From assembly GCA_027073945.1 (NCBI GenBank), contig JALTEL010000161.1, positions 1 to 9,863 of the forward strand: DNA of 9,863 nt, given 5' to 3'. The notes under the pieces are model-generated. The model did not search any database. It was not told the DNA's origin and worked only from the letters and a program-made list of their open reading frames with translations. The stretch comes from Caldifarciminota bacterium (GTDB lineage Bacteria > WOR-3 > Hydrothermia > UBA1063 > CAJXJZ01). Shown here in pieces: positions 1-7,675 of this stretch; within the stretch, counting starts at the first letter, position 1, and each line of letters opens with the position of its first letter. A program made the translations under genes and the position numbers.

Positions 1-2
1 AT

Positions 3-1499
3 ATAGAAAGCACCAATCCATGCGGAGAACAGCCTCTTTTACCGTATGAGTCCTGCAACCTGGGTTCCATTAACCTGTCAAAATTTATTAAAGGGAAACA
101 GTTCCTTGTGGAACACAAAAGAAAGGCTACCTTTGATGAAGCAATTTCTCGTATAGATTTTGAGAAGCTTGAGGAAATTGTAAGATTATCCGTTCATTTC
201 CTTGATAATGTTATAGATGCTAATAACTTCCCATTCGATGAAATTTCAAATATGACAAGAGCGAATAGAAAAGTTGGACTTGGTATAATGGGTTTTGCAG
301 ATATGTTGATAAAAATAGGTGTACCCTATTCCAGTGAAGAAGCACTTAAAATAGCAGAGAAGGTCATGTCCTTTATCCAGGAAAAAGGTGTGGCTGAATC
401 TATGGAGCTTGGAGAAAAAAAGGGAGATTTCCCGAACATTGGTAAAAGCGTTTATAAGCATCATATGCGCAACGGCACTATAACAACAATAGCTCCAACA
501 GGCACAATTTCAATGATAGCAGAAACTTCAAGTGGCATTGAACCCCTGTTTTCCATAGCCTATACAAAGCATGTTCTTGGTGGAGAATCACTGGTGTATG
601 TGAATAAAAATTTTGAGGAAGTTGCCAGAGGATTGGGTTTTTATTCAAGTTCATTGATGGAAAAAGTTGCAGATGCCAGGTCAATCAAAAAGTTCCGCGA
701 TATCCCCGATTTTGTGAGAGATATTTTTGAAACTACATTTGATATCAGCCCTATGCAGCATGTAAGAATGCAAGCTGCGTTTCAAAAATATGTTGATAAT
801 GCCGTATCAAAAACGATTAATCTTCCCAATGAAGCGCAGATAAAGGATGTTGAAAAGGTATATAGGGAGGCGTATACACTCGGATTGAAGGGAATAACCG
901 TTTACAGAGATGGTTCAAGACAGGAACAGGTCCTCAATGTGGGCAAAAAGGGCTCCAAAAAACTTGGTGTGCTCACCCCAAGAGCAAGGCCTCAGGTAAC
1001 CAAAGGAAGAACTTACAGGTTGGCCACAGAGATGGGCACACTTTATGTGACGATAAATGAAGATAATGAAGGTTTGCTTGAAATGTTTGTACAACTTGGC
1101 AAATCAGGCTCTTCTGTTATGGCATTTACCGAGGCAATTGGCCGTCTCATTTCACTTGCTTTGAGGTCAGGGGTTAATCCCAGAGAGGTTATAAAGCAGT
1201 TGCGAGGCATAAAAAGCTCAAGTCCTACGAGACAGGAAGATGGAGATATGGTTTTTTCTGTTCCTGATGCAATAGCCAAATGTCTTGACAGGTATCTTGC
1301 CGGCGGTGAGCAGCTTGAGCTCATACCTGCACAGAAGGAAAAGGGGCTTGGAGGAATTCCTCTGTTTTTGAATAATGAGAAAAGCAAGGACGAGAATGCC
1401 GTAAGGGAAGTGGATATCTGCCCCGAATGCGGTGGGGCGCTCATATATCAGGAAGGTTGCTATGTTTGCAGGGATTGCGGATATTCAAAATGTGAATAA
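3..1499 (+). CDS. nrdJ: Vitamin B12-dependent (class II) ribonucleotide reductase, C-terminal part
   Basis: Reduces ribonucleotides to deoxyribonucleotides using an adenosylcobalamin-generated thiyl radical, independently of oxygen. The frame is open from the left edge, so the 5' end lies outside; 498 codons are visible, and families of this type are usually about 700-850 residues. The GTG at 108 lies inside the gene and is not its start. Seen directly: [18 protein letters not shown] at 15-68, which holds the active-site Asn, radical Cys (codon 21-23), Glu (27-29) and second Cys (54-56); APTGTIS at 492-512; a TSCPD-like domain at roughly 1000-1300; and a C-terminal Cys-rich tail (CPECGG, then CYVCRDC near 1419-1493) of the kind that re-reduces the active site or binds zinc. 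The partner Cys of the active-site disulfide should lie upstream of the window. The gene is followed after 23 nt by dcd, with no terminator, so they are probably co-transcribed. Confidence 0.95.
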   Translation: MESTNPCGEQPLLPYESCNLGSINLSKFIKGKQFLVEHKRKATFDEAISRIDFEKLEEIVRLSVHFLDNVIDANNFPFDEISNMTRANRKVGLGIMGFADMLIKIGVPYSSEEALKIAEKVMSFIQEKGVAESMELGEKKGDFPNIGKSVYKHHMRNGTITTIAPTGTISMIAETSSGIEPLFSIAYTKHVLGGESLVYVNKNFEEVARGLGFYSSSLMEKVADARSIKKFRDIPDFVRDIFETTFDISPMQHVRMQAAFQKYVDNAVSKTINLPNEAQIKDVEKVYREAYTLGLKGITVYRDGSRQEQVLNVGKKGSKKLGVLTPRARPQVTKGRTYRLATEMGTLYVTINEDNEGLLEMFVQLGKSGSSVMAFTEAIGRLISLALRSGVNPREVIKQLRGIKSSSPTRQEDGDMVFSVPDAIAKCLDRYLAGGEQLELIPAQKEKGLGGIPLFLNNEKSKDENAVREVDICPECGGALIYQEGCYVCRDCGYSKCE

Positions 1500-1510
1500 T
1501 TTTAAAAAAC

Positions 1511-1516
1511 AAGGAG
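1511..1516 (+). promoter_or_regulatory. Shine-Dalgarno site of dcd
   Basis: AAGGAG lies 6 nt before the ATG at 1523 and fixes the dcd start. It sits in the short gap after the nrdJ stop codon. Confidence 0.8.
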
Positions 1517-1522
1517 ATAGAT

Positions 1523-2077
1523 ATGGGATTGAAAAATGATACATGGATAAAGGAAATGGCAAGAGATTTCAAAATGATAGAGCCTTTTGAAAGGAATCTC
1601 GTAAGAGAAGGTAAAATATCTTTTGGTATTTCCTCCTATGGGTATGATATAAGAGTGGCCGATGAATATAAACTGTTTACCAATGTATTCCAGAGTATTG
1701 TGGATCCTAAGAATTTTGATGCAAAGTCATTTATAGACCTAAAGGGTGATTATTGCATAATTCCTCCTAATTCATTTTGTCTTGCAAGAAGTGTAGAATA
1801 TATAAGGATGCCCCGTGGAGTAATGGGGATATGCCTTGGCAAATCCACTTATGCAAGGTGTGGAATTGTTGTAAATATAACCCCTTTGGAGCCCGAGTGG
1901 GAAGGGCATATTACAATAGAAATTTCCAATACAACACCCCTTCCTGCTAAGATATACTCCAATGAAGGTATAGCCCAGATAATATTTTTGGAAGCTGACA
2001 AAATCTGCGAGGTATCATACAGTGATAGAAAGGGAAAGTATCAGGGGCAGAGAGGAGTGACTCCGCCCAAATTGTGA
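1523..2077 (+). CDS. dcd: dCTP deaminase
   Basis: Deaminates dCTP to dUTP, the route to dUMP and then dTMP; cytoplasmic, a homotrimer in known members. The 184 residues match the usual length of the bacterial family (E. coli 193). The signature GKSTYAR at residues 106-112 supplies the catalytic Ser108 and Arg112, and Glu133 in ITIEIS corresponds to the catalytic Glu138 of E. coli. The early block [16 protein letters not shown] (37-52) is also typical of the family. Some relatives are bifunctional dCTP deaminase/dUTPase enzymes; sequence inspection alone does not exclude this. It lies between nrdJ and recA, with its TGA stop only 8 nt before the recA ATG, so it is probably part of a dNTP-supply and repair operon. 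Confidence 0.95.
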   Translation: MGLKNDTWIKEMARDFKMIEPFERNLVREGKISFGISSYGYDIRVADEYKLFTNVFQSIVDPKNFDAKSFIDLKGDYCIIPPNSFCLARSVEYIRMPRGVMGICLGKSTYARCGIVVNITPLEPEWEGHITIEISNTTPLPAKIYSNEGIAQIIFLEADKICEVSYSDRKGKYQGQRGVTPPKL

Positions 2078-2085
2078 GGTGAAAT

Positions 2086-3153
2086 ATGAAAGATAATGAA
2101 AGAGAGAACAAAGAAAAAGTGCTTGATACTATTGTCAAGCAAATAGAAAAACAATTCGGCAAAGGCTCAATAATGAAGCTTGGAGATAAAACAGCACTTG
2201 ATGTTGATGTCGTCCCTACAGGTTCTATAAAGCTTGACTACGCATTGGGGGTTGGCGGATATCCGAGAGGCAGAATTGTGGAAATTTTCGGTCCGGAAGC
2301 CTCGGGTAAAACCACCCTTGCACTTCAGGCAATAGCCGAAGTGCATAGAACAGGCGGAAAAGCTGCTTTTATAGATGCAGAACATGCCCTTGACCCGACA
2401 TATGCACGCGCTCTTGGTGTCAACATAGATGAGCTTTTCATATCTCAACCCGACACAGGAGAACAGGCGCTTGATATTGCTGATATGTTAACAAGGAGTA
2501 ATGCAATTGATTTGATAGTCGTGGATTCTGTGGCTGCACTTGTCCCGAGAGCTGAATTAGAAGGAGATATGTCTGATTCTCAGGTTGGGTTGCAGGCAAG
2601 GATGATGTCAAAAGCCATGAGAAAGCTCGTCGGGGCAATGAGCAGGTCAAAAACCTGTGCAATATTTATAAACCAAATAAGGCACAAAGTCCAGACACAT
2701 TTCGGGTATGGCAATCCGGAAACCACTCCTGGAGGACTTGCGTTAAAATTTCATGCCTCGGTAAGGCTTGATATAAGGAGAATAGCTACCATCAAATCTC
2801 GTGAAGGAGCCCCGATTGCAAATAAGGTTAGAATAAAAGTTGTGAAGAATAAGGTTGCTCCACCCTTCAGGGAAATTGAAACTGAGATAGTTTTTGGAAA
2901 AGGGATTTCCACTGCCGGTGAACTCATTGATCTGGGTATGGAGTTCGGTCTGATAAAGAAAAGCGGGACATGGTACACGCTAATTGAGACCAATGATACA
3001 TTCCAGGGGACAGACAAATTAAAGGATAAAATAGTACAGGAGCCGGGACTTTACAGCAAGTTATACAAAATCATAAGAGAAAAGTTGGGTTTAAAACCAT
3101 TAAAGGGTGAAATTAGTCAGAAAACAAAAGATAGTAAGGACGATAAAAAATAA
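2086..3153 (+). CDS. recA: Recombinase RecA with atypical L2 loop
   Basis: ATP-dependent strand-exchange recombinase, which in most bacteria also triggers LexA cleavage. It has 355 residues, the normal length. Seen: Walker [10 protein letters not shown] at 69-77, the [10 protein letters not shown] block with catalytic Glu99, Walker [11 protein letters not shown] at 143-152, loop L1 around [13 protein letters not shown] (160-172), INQIR at 195-199 and GNPETTPGG at 209-217. Between INQIR and GNPETT there are nine residues (HKVQTHFGY) where E. coli has seven (MKIGVMF), and KFYAS is replaced by KFHAS. The C-terminal tail is lysine-rich and mixed in charge rather than strongly acidic. The SD sequence GAGGTG (2076-2081) overlaps the dcd stop. 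With 8 nt after dcd there is no room for its own promoter or SOS box in the gap; expression probably comes from upstream of nrdJ or from inside these genes. Confidence 0.97.
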   Translation: MKDNERENKEKVLDTIVKQIEKQFGKGSIMKLGDKTALDVDVVPTGSIKLDYALGVGGYPRGRIVEIFGPEASGKTTLALQAIAEVHRTGGKAAFIDAEHALDPTYARALGVNIDELFISQPDTGEQALDIADMLTRSNAIDLIVVDSVAALVPRAELEGDMSDSQVGLQARMMSKAMRKLVGAMSRSKTCAIFINQIRHKVQTHFGYGNPETTPGGLALKFHASVRLDIRRIATIKSREGAPIANKVRIKVVKNKVAPPFREIETEIVFGKGISTAGELIDLGMEFGLIKKSGTWYTLIETNDTFQGTDKLKDKIVQEPGLYSKLYKIIREKLGLKPLKGEISQKTKDSKDDKK

Positions 3154-3217
3154 GCGTCAGAAGATAGGTACAAAAGGTTATACAGACTTTTTGCTGAGGT
3201 ATTGAATATTCTTCCAC

Positions 3218-3246
3218 TTGACGAAACGTGTGAAATGCCGTATAAA
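3218..3246 (+). promoter_or_regulatory. Sigma-70 promoter of ssrA
   Basis: The -35 box TTGACG (3218-3223) and -10 box TATAAA (3241-3246) are separated by exactly 17 bp; each matches consensus at 5 of 6 positions. Transcription would begin near 3253, giving a leader of about 22 nt to be removed from the tmRNA precursor, as RNase P does in known cases. It is the strongest-looking promoter in the window. Because no terminator is seen after ssrA, it may also serve moeA and moaA. Confidence 0.75.
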
Positions 3247-3274
3247 TAAATACTAACAAATGTTCTTTGAAAAT

Positions 3275-3617
3275 GGGGGCGTATGGACTCGACGGGGCTA
3301 TGGAGGCTGTAATAGTGCATGTCAGGGTGTGGTACCCTGTAAAAAACCACAAAATATAATTGCCAACACAAATTATGCACTTGCTGCCTAAATAAATGGC
3401 AGCATGCCTGTTCTGAAGTTTCCCTCCACTTCGGGATAAGGCATCATAGAGGAGGGAGCCTTCAATACAGAGCCTGGGCTGTATTGAAGTATTTTCCAGG
3501 CACTCTACCTGCGCATTTTCCTGTGAATGAAGGTAGCAGTATTTGCACAGGATAAGCATGTAGTGCTATTGCAGGCTCGGCAACCGGACGCGGGTTCAAT
3601 TCCCGCCGCCTCCACCA
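3275..3617 (+). ncRNA. ssrA: Transfer-messenger RNA (tmRNA)
   Basis: One-piece tmRNA, which rescues stalled ribosomes by trans-translation and tags the product for proteolysis. The acceptor stem pairs 3275-3281 with 3607-3613 and has a G-U pair at position 3, the alanine identity element. Discriminator A and encoded CCA lie at 3614-3617. The T arm is 3590-3606 (stem GCGGG/CCCGC, loop TTCAATT). PK1: CAGGG 3323-3327 with CCCTG 3335-3339, and GTGGT 3329-3333 with ACCAC 3346-3350. The tag frame is 3362-3391, with its stop in the loop of helix 5 (GCTGCC 3383-3388 with GGCAGC 3398-3403). PK2: 3415-3419/3428-3432 and 3422-3427/3451-3456. PK3: an 11-bp stem 3460-3470/3479-3489 and 3472-3477/3496-3501. 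PK4: 3505-3510/3531-3536 and 3520-3525/3546-3551. No terminator follows; moeA starts 5 nt after CCA. Confidence 0.97.
3362..3391 (+). other. tmRNA proteolysis-tag reading frame
   Basis: Resume codon GCC is followed by codons giving ANTNYALAA and then TAA. The YALAA end is the classic degron read by ClpXP-type proteases. With nine encoded residues it is one shorter than the E. coli tag (ANDENYALAA) and has no acidic residue. The stop codon falls in the loop of helix 5, as in other tmRNAs. Confidence 0.9.
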
Positions 3618-3622
3618 ATAAT

Positions 3623-5512
3623 ATGAAAACAATTTATCTTAAAAAGAAGGATTTAGTAGAAGCGGAATCTCTTATATTTAACACATTAAGAGATCAAAAT
3701 TTTTTTGAGAATTTCCCCTCAGAAAGAGTGCCGACTGAAAGGGCACTGCTCAGGTTTACATCAACTCCTGTTATAGGAAAATTCAATGTTCCAAATGTTT
3801 CCATATCTGCAATGGATGGAGTTGCTGTTAAATATCAGCAGGTGCCCTATGCTTCGCCACAAAATCCCGTTAAAGTCTCTGATTTTGCTTACGTGAATAC
3901 AGGTGAGCCCGTACCTGATCATTATAACGCCGTTATTAAGATAGAGGACATTGAGCAGGTGAGTGACGGCATTGTATTGAGAAAACCAGTGAAATTATAC
4001 GAAAATATAAGACTTATCGGAGAAGATACAAGCAAGGGCCGTATAATACTGCCTGCTAAGCATATTATAACTGCTCAGGCTCAAGCGCTCATGCTCCAAT
4101 CTGAGATTATGCATGTTGAAGTCTATAAGCGGCCGTTTATCACGATTATTCCTACGGGAAATGAAATGAGAAAAGTAGGTACAAAAAAAGCAGAGCATGA
4201 ATTTTTTGAAACGAATTCATTTATTTTCAAAGGTTATGCAGAACTGGCAGGTGCAAATGTTACAGTGGACAGGGTGGTAAAGGACAATAAGGTTTTATTG
4301 CAAAAAGCCATACTTAGTGCAGTTGAAACATCTGATATGGTATTTATACTGGCAGGTACCTCTCATGGAGGAAGAGATATAACTGCCGAGACCATAAATG
4401 ATATTGGAGAACTGCTTATACATGGGATAAATCTTCACCCCGGAAAACCTTTTATATTCAGCATGGTAGCGGGAAAGCCGGTATTTGGACTTCCCGGATA
4501 TCCCCAGGCCGCTTTCTTTGATTATATTTATCTGATAGCGCCTGTTTTATCCCATATAACCGGTATTCGTTCCTGCAATGATGTAAGAAAATACCATTTA
4601 ACAAGAAAGTTGGCTTCTTATACGGGGATGTACCATGCCGTCCCACTGTCACTGGGCAAAATAGGCAATAAAAATGTTGCAACACCGCTTAAATCTGGTT
4701 CAGGGATACTTTCGAGTATTGTTAATATGGACGGTTTCACCATAATTCCTCCGTCAGAGGAGGGTTTTAATGAGAATGAGCCTGTGGATGTCAGACTTGC
4801 AAGGCCTTATTTTGATATTGAAGCGAATATGGTATTTTCCGGCAGCAGTGATTATCTTATTGAAATTTTGCAGGACATGCTTTCTTCAAGGGATGTCAAC
4901 ATGACAATATCATCAATAGGTAGCCTCGGTGGTTTAATAGCGGTCAAAAAAGGATATGCGCATCTTGCAGGCAGTCATCTTTATGATTCCACAACAAATA
5001 CCTTCAATATTCCGTTTATTAAAAAGTTTCATATAGATGAGATCAAGCTTTTCAGGTTGTGTTTAAGGAAACAGGGATTTATAGTGAAAAAAGGCAATCC
5101 CAAGGGTATAAAAAGTTTTGAAGATATTGTATCAAAAAATGCTGTTTTTGTGAACCGACAATCAGGTTCTGGAACAAGGGTGCAAATTGACAATATGCTC
5201 AAGAAACTCAACATTAATCCGGGGCAGATAATGGGATACAGTGCGGTAGAATCAACGCACACCCAGGTGGCAATCAAGGTAAAAAGCGGATTTGCCGATG
5301 TTGGAGTGGGCGTGGAGCAAGCAGCCTGTATGTTTGGGCTTGATTTTATTCCACTTTTTGATGAAGAATATGATTTGATTGTAAGGGACGATTTTATCAA
5401 AGACGCAAGATTTAAAACCCTGATCGAAATAATAAAAAGCAAAGCACTTGCAGATAAGATTAATAAATTATGCGGATACAAATTATGCTTTGAGGAGATT
5501 CCCCTGTTATGA
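3623..5512 (+). CDS. moeA: MoeA-type molybdopterin molybdotransferase fused to a PBP-like domain
   Basis: The N-terminal MoeA part inserts molybdate (or tungstate) into adenylated molybdopterin in the cytoplasm. The protein has 629 residues, while plain MoeA has about 400. Seen: SAMDGVAV at 62-69 (Asp65 matches the conserved MoeA Asp), NTGEPVP 92-98, PTGNEM 177-182, AGTSHGGRD 244-252 in place of the usual SGGVSVGxxD, PGKPF 273-277 and GLPGYP 289-294; domain IV is about 325-395. Residues about 400-615 resemble the soluble PBP-like domain (PF12727 type) found fused to MoeA or to molybdate regulators, with NRQSGSGTR at 511-519. There is no signal peptide, so this domain should be cytoplasmic and may bind molybdate or tungstate (inference). 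I chose the ATG at 3623 because the frame upstream lies inside tmRNA and MKTIYL fits a MoeA N terminus. No SD precedes it. It overlaps moaA by ATGA. Confidence 0.9.
   Translation: MKTIYLKKKDLVEAESLIFNTLRDQNFFENFPSERVPTERALLRFTSTPVIGKFNVPNVSISAMDGVAVKYQQVPYASPQNPVKVSDFAYVNTGEPVPDHYNAVIKIEDIEQVSDGIVLRKPVKLYENIRLIGEDTSKGRIILPAKHIITAQAQALMLQSEIMHVEVYKRPFITIIPTGNEMRKVGTKKAEHEFFETNSFIFKGYAELAGANVTVDRVVKDNKVLLQKAILSAVETSDMVFILAGTSHGGRDITAETINDIGELLIHGINLHPGKPFIFSMVAGKPVFGLPGYPQAAFFDYIYLIAPVLSHITGIRSCNDVRKYHLTRKLASYTGMYHAVPLSLGKIGNKNVATPLKSGSGILSSIVNMDGFTIIPPSEEGFNENEPVDVRLARPYFDIEANMVFSGSSDYLIEILQDMLSSRDVNMTISSIGSLGGLIAVKKGYAHLAGSHLYDSTTNTFNIPFIKKFHIDEIKLFRLCLRKQGFIVKKGNPKGIKSFEDIVSKNAVFVNRQSGSGTRVQIDNMLKKLNINPGQIMGYSAVESTHTQVAIKVKSGFADVGVGVEQAACMFGLDFIPLFDEEYDLIVRDDFIKDARFKTLIEIIKSKALADKINKLCGYKLCFEEIPLL
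5491..5497 (+). promoter_or_regulatory. Shine-Dalgarno site of moaA
   Basis: TGAGGAG inside the end of moeA lies 11 nt before the moaA ATG at 5509. It supports this start and translational coupling with moeA. Confidence 0.6.
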
Positions 5513-6474
5513 GAGCCAGATTTAAAAGAGAGATTAATTATTTGCGCATTTCAATAACGGACAGATGCAATTTGAGGTGTTTTTACTGTATGCCTTACGA
5601 TAAGTCGTTTAAATTTTTACCTCATAATGAGATACTTTCTTATGAGGAAATAATAAAACTCGTCAGGATATTTGTTGAGCTTGGCATAAAGTATGTAAGA
5701 ATCACAGGTGGCGAACCCCTTGTAAGAAAAAATATTGAGAATTTTGTCAGAATGCTGAGTCAGATTAAGGGTATTTCAGACATATCATTGACAAGCAATG
5801 GTGTGCTTCTTGCAGGCAGAGCACACATATTAAAAGAAAATGGACTTAGCAATATAAATATAAGCCTTGACTCTTTAAATCCCGAAGTATATGCCCAAGT
5901 TACAAGATTCGACAGGCTGGGCAAGGTACGGGATGGCATAGAAGATGCTCTGTCTTCCGGACTTTCTGTTAAAATCAATACTGTACTTTTGAAAGAGAAT
6001 TTTGATGAAGCTGAAATGCTTATTGAATTTGCCAATGAGAGAAAAATTCCCATAAGGTTTATAGAGATGATGCCCTTTGATTCGGGTAAAAATTGGGAAA
6101 AGAGTTTCATTCCCGTAAATAAATTGATTGAAAGATTATCCTCAAACTACAGGCTTATACCTGTCTCTGGTGCAGGAGGCCATGGACCTGCAAAATATTA
6201 CAGAATCCAGGGCAAGGATGCCATTGTAGGTTTTATTCCTGCAGTATCAGCCCCGTTTTGTTCAACCTGTAATAGAATAAGGTTAACGGCTTATGGTGCA
6301 ATAAATCCATGTCTCGCAGATGATACTGAATTTGATGTTAAAATGCTTTTAAGGCATGGGGCCTCTCATTCGGCTATAAAACAGTATATAAAGCAGATTA
6401 TTTATAATAAGCCGGAAAAATATGAATTTTCTAAACAAAAAAGCAGTAAACTAATGTCAAGAATGGGAGGATAA
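5509..6474 (+). CDS. moaA: GTP 3',8-cyclase (radical SAM, first step of molybdopterin synthesis)
   Basis: Converts GTP to 3',8-cyclo-7,8-dihydro-GTP, which MoaC turns into cyclic pyranopterin monophosphate. The 321 residues match the family. The N-terminal radical-SAM cluster motif is Cys20-X3-Cys24-X2-Cys27 (CNLRCFYCMP), with the SAM-binding GGEPL at 67-71. The second 4Fe-4S cluster, which holds GTP, uses Cys251-X2-Cys254-X13-Cys268, next to the conserved NRIRLT. The protein ends in Gly-Gly, as functional MoaA/MOCS1A proteins do; this tail enters the active site. The ATG overlaps the moeA stop (ATGA), so the two are translationally coupled. Other pathway genes (moaC, moaD, moaE, mog) are not in the window. 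No terminator hairpin is seen in the 15 nt before the convergent neighbour. Confidence 0.96.
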   Translation: MRARFKREINYLRISITDRCNLRCFYCMPYDKSFKFLPHNEILSYEEIIKLVRIFVELGIKYVRITGGEPLVRKNIENFVRMLSQIKGISDISLTSNGVLLAGRAHILKENGLSNINISLDSLNPEVYAQVTRFDRLGKVRDGIEDALSSGLSVKINTVLLKENFDEAEMLIEFANERKIPIRFIEMMPFDSGKNWEKSFIPVNKLIERLSSNYRLIPVSGAGGHGPAKYYRIQGKDAIVGFIPAVSAPFCSTCNRIRLTAYGAINPCLADDTEFDVKMLLRHGASHSAIKQYIKQIIYNKPEKYEFSKQKSSKLMSRMGG

Positions 6475-6489
6475 TTCTATTGCAGCGTT

Positions 6490-7497
6490 TTACCATACTC
6501 CGGCTATTTTAGTTCCACAAACAGGACATTTTCCATCATGTATATTGTTTTGTATGACTGAGAAACCTCTGCGCTCAATTAAAAGTGCACCGCATTTGGG
6601 ACAATAAGTATTTTCGTCCACTTCCCACATATTTCCGATATAGATATACCTTAGGCCAACCTCTTTACCTATGTTAAAAGCCCTTTTTAGATTTACCAGA
6701 CTTGTTGGCGGGATATTTTGCATTTTGTATGCCGGGAAAAATCTTGATATATGCCATGGGGTATCTGCCCCGAGTTCATTATAGATAAATTTAGCTATAT
6801 TTTGAAGCTCATTGTCTTTGTCATTTTTGCCTTCTATGAGCAGTGTTGTTATTTCTACCCATATACCAAGCTTCTTGTAGTACACTATTGATTTCAAGAC
6901 TTCATCCCTTCTTGCACCTATGACAGATGCATAGAATTTTTTGTTCCACCCCTTTAAATCAATATTCGCAGCATGAAGAAAAGGTGAAATTTCCTTAAGC
7001 GGTTTTTCTTCAATATATCCGTTTGTTATGAAAACGTTTTTAATGCCAAGGTCCTGGGCTTTGAGTGCCACATCAAGTGCGAATTCATAGAATATTGTTG
7101 GCTCTGTGTATGTATAAGCGATGACAGGGGCTTTGTATTTTTGTGCCATACTGACGACTTGAGAGGCGGTGTAGTCTTCTCCTTCAATTCTCCCTGTCAA
7201 AGCTGGAAATTGAGCTATTTCCCAGTTCTGACAAAATTTACATGCAAAATTGCATCCCACTGTAGCTATTGACAGGGCATCTTTTCCCGGTAAAAAATGG
7301 AATAATGGCTTTTTTTCAATCGGGTCTATATGCATTGATATAAGCTTTCCGTAATTAAGAGAATACAATTTTCCGTCAATATTCTTTCGCACTCTGCAAA
7401 TTCCTGTATTTGAATTGCGAATTATGCATCTATGCCTGCATAGCGTGCATTTGACTTTCCCTTCTCCTATTTTCTCATAATACATAGCTTCATGCAT
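6490..7497 (-). CDS. amrS: AmmeMemoRadiSam-system radical SAM protein (AmrS-like)
   Basis: Radical SAM protein related to pyruvate formate-lyase activating enzymes, of the class co-occurring with Memo-like and AMMECR1-like proteins in prokaryotes; its substrate is not known to me. The 335 residues are normal for the class. Seen: an N-terminal Cys set (Cys17, Cys20, Cys24, Cys34), the radical SAM motif Cys82-X3-Cys86-X2-Cys89 (GCNFACKFCQNW), AYTYTEPTIFYE at 127-138, FITNGY at 156-161, and a C-terminal zinc-ribbon-like pair Cys299/Cys302 and Cys324/Cys327. The start MHEAMYYEK fits family N termini, but no SD is evident and Met5 is an alternative. Neither partner gene is in the window. The gene is convergent with moaA and divergent from the FIST gene. 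It could instead be an activase for another glycyl-radical enzyme, though none is nearby. Confidence 0.85.
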   Translation of the reverse strand: MHEAMYYEKIGEGKVKCTLCRHRCIIRNSNTGICRVRKNIDGKLYSLNYGKLISMHIDPIEKKPLFHFLPGKDALSIATVGCNFACKFCQNWEIAQFPALTGRIEGEDYTASQVVSMAQKYKAPVIAYTYTEPTIFYEFALDVALKAQDLGIKNVFITNGYIEEKPLKEISPFLHAANIDLKGWNKKFYASVIGARRDEVLKSIVYYKKLGIWVEITTLLIEGKNDKDNELQNIAKFIYNELGADTPWHISRFFPAYKMQNIPPTSLVNLKRAFNIGKEVGLRYIYIGNMWEVDENTYCPKCGALLIERRGFSVIQNNIHDGKCPVCGTKIAGVW

Positions 7498-7511
7498 ATT
7501 AATAATTTTAC

Positions 7512-7541
7512 ATTAAAGATGTGAATAATCAAGTTTAACAA
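7512..7541 (-). promoter_or_regulatory. Possible promoter of the AmrS-like gene
   Basis: Read on the minus strand, TTGTTA (7536-7541) and TTTAAT (7512-7517) are separated by 18 bp. Transcription would start only about 8 nt before the gene. The match is moderate in an AT-rich stretch, so it could be chance. Confidence 0.3.
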
Positions 7542-7588
7542 TGCATGTCGCTTATTAATTTGCATATCAGTGATTTTACACCTACTAC

Positions 7589-7617
7589 TTGACATTTAGA
7601 GCCATATGCTTTATTTT
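7589..7617 (+). promoter_or_regulatory. Possible sigma-70 promoter of the FIST-kinase operon
   Basis: A perfect -35 box TTGACA (7589-7594) is followed after 17 bp by TATTTT (7612-7617), a weak -10 box (4 of 6). AT-rich sequence with further TATA-like words continues to 7628, so the true -10 may be shifted. It lies 12 nt before the strong SD sequence at 7630. Confidence 0.5.
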
Positions 7618-7629
7618 ATATACATAACA

Positions 7630-7637
7630 AAAGGAGG
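7630..7637 (+). promoter_or_regulatory. Strong Shine-Dalgarno sequence with no ATG, GTG or TTG at normal distance
   Basis: AAAGGAGG is near-perfect, yet the first ATG of the FIST frame is 38 nt downstream at 7676. No ATG, GTG or TTG lies at normal spacing in any frame. An in-frame ATT at 7646 is 8 nt away. The site may therefore serve a rare ATT start, or act as a standby site for the start at 7676. Confidence 0.65.
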
Positions 7638-7675
7638 TTTTAGCTATTTTTTTATCAGATGATTGGTGGAAACAA

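Noticed and set aside
1043..1444. 133-codon minus-strand frame inside nrdJ and other long antisense frames (for example 5029-5481)
   Set aside because: Shadows of strongly conserved coding genes on the + strand; no recognisable motifs or start signals.
3154..3217. Intrinsic terminator for recA before the ssrA promoter
   Set aside because: Only weak short pairings near the T-run at 3188-3192; no stable GC-rich stem followed by a T-run.
3113..3559. 148-codon minus-strand reading frame (and an overlapping 87-codon one)
   Set aside because: Antisense of recA's end and the tmRNA gene; no recognisable domain, and tmRNA structure fully explains the sequence.
3527..3622. Upstream extension of the moeA reading frame by 32 codons
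   Set aside because: These codons lie wholly within the tmRNA 3' half (PK4 arm, T arm and acceptor stem); the frame is open by chance and the MoeA N terminus fits the ATG at 3623.
3600..3640. Integration site of a mobile element at the ssrA 3' end
   Set aside because: ssrA is a frequent attachment target, but moeA follows at once and no integrase or direct repeat of the 3' end is seen in the window.
6475..6489. Bidirectional terminator between moaA and the AmrS-like gene
   Set aside because: The 15-nt gap has no inverted repeat and no suitable T-run.
7498..7675. Riboswitch or small RNA in the divergent intergenic region
   Set aside because: AT-rich, with no convincing stems or known riboswitch core; promoter-like boxes and an SD explain it adequately.
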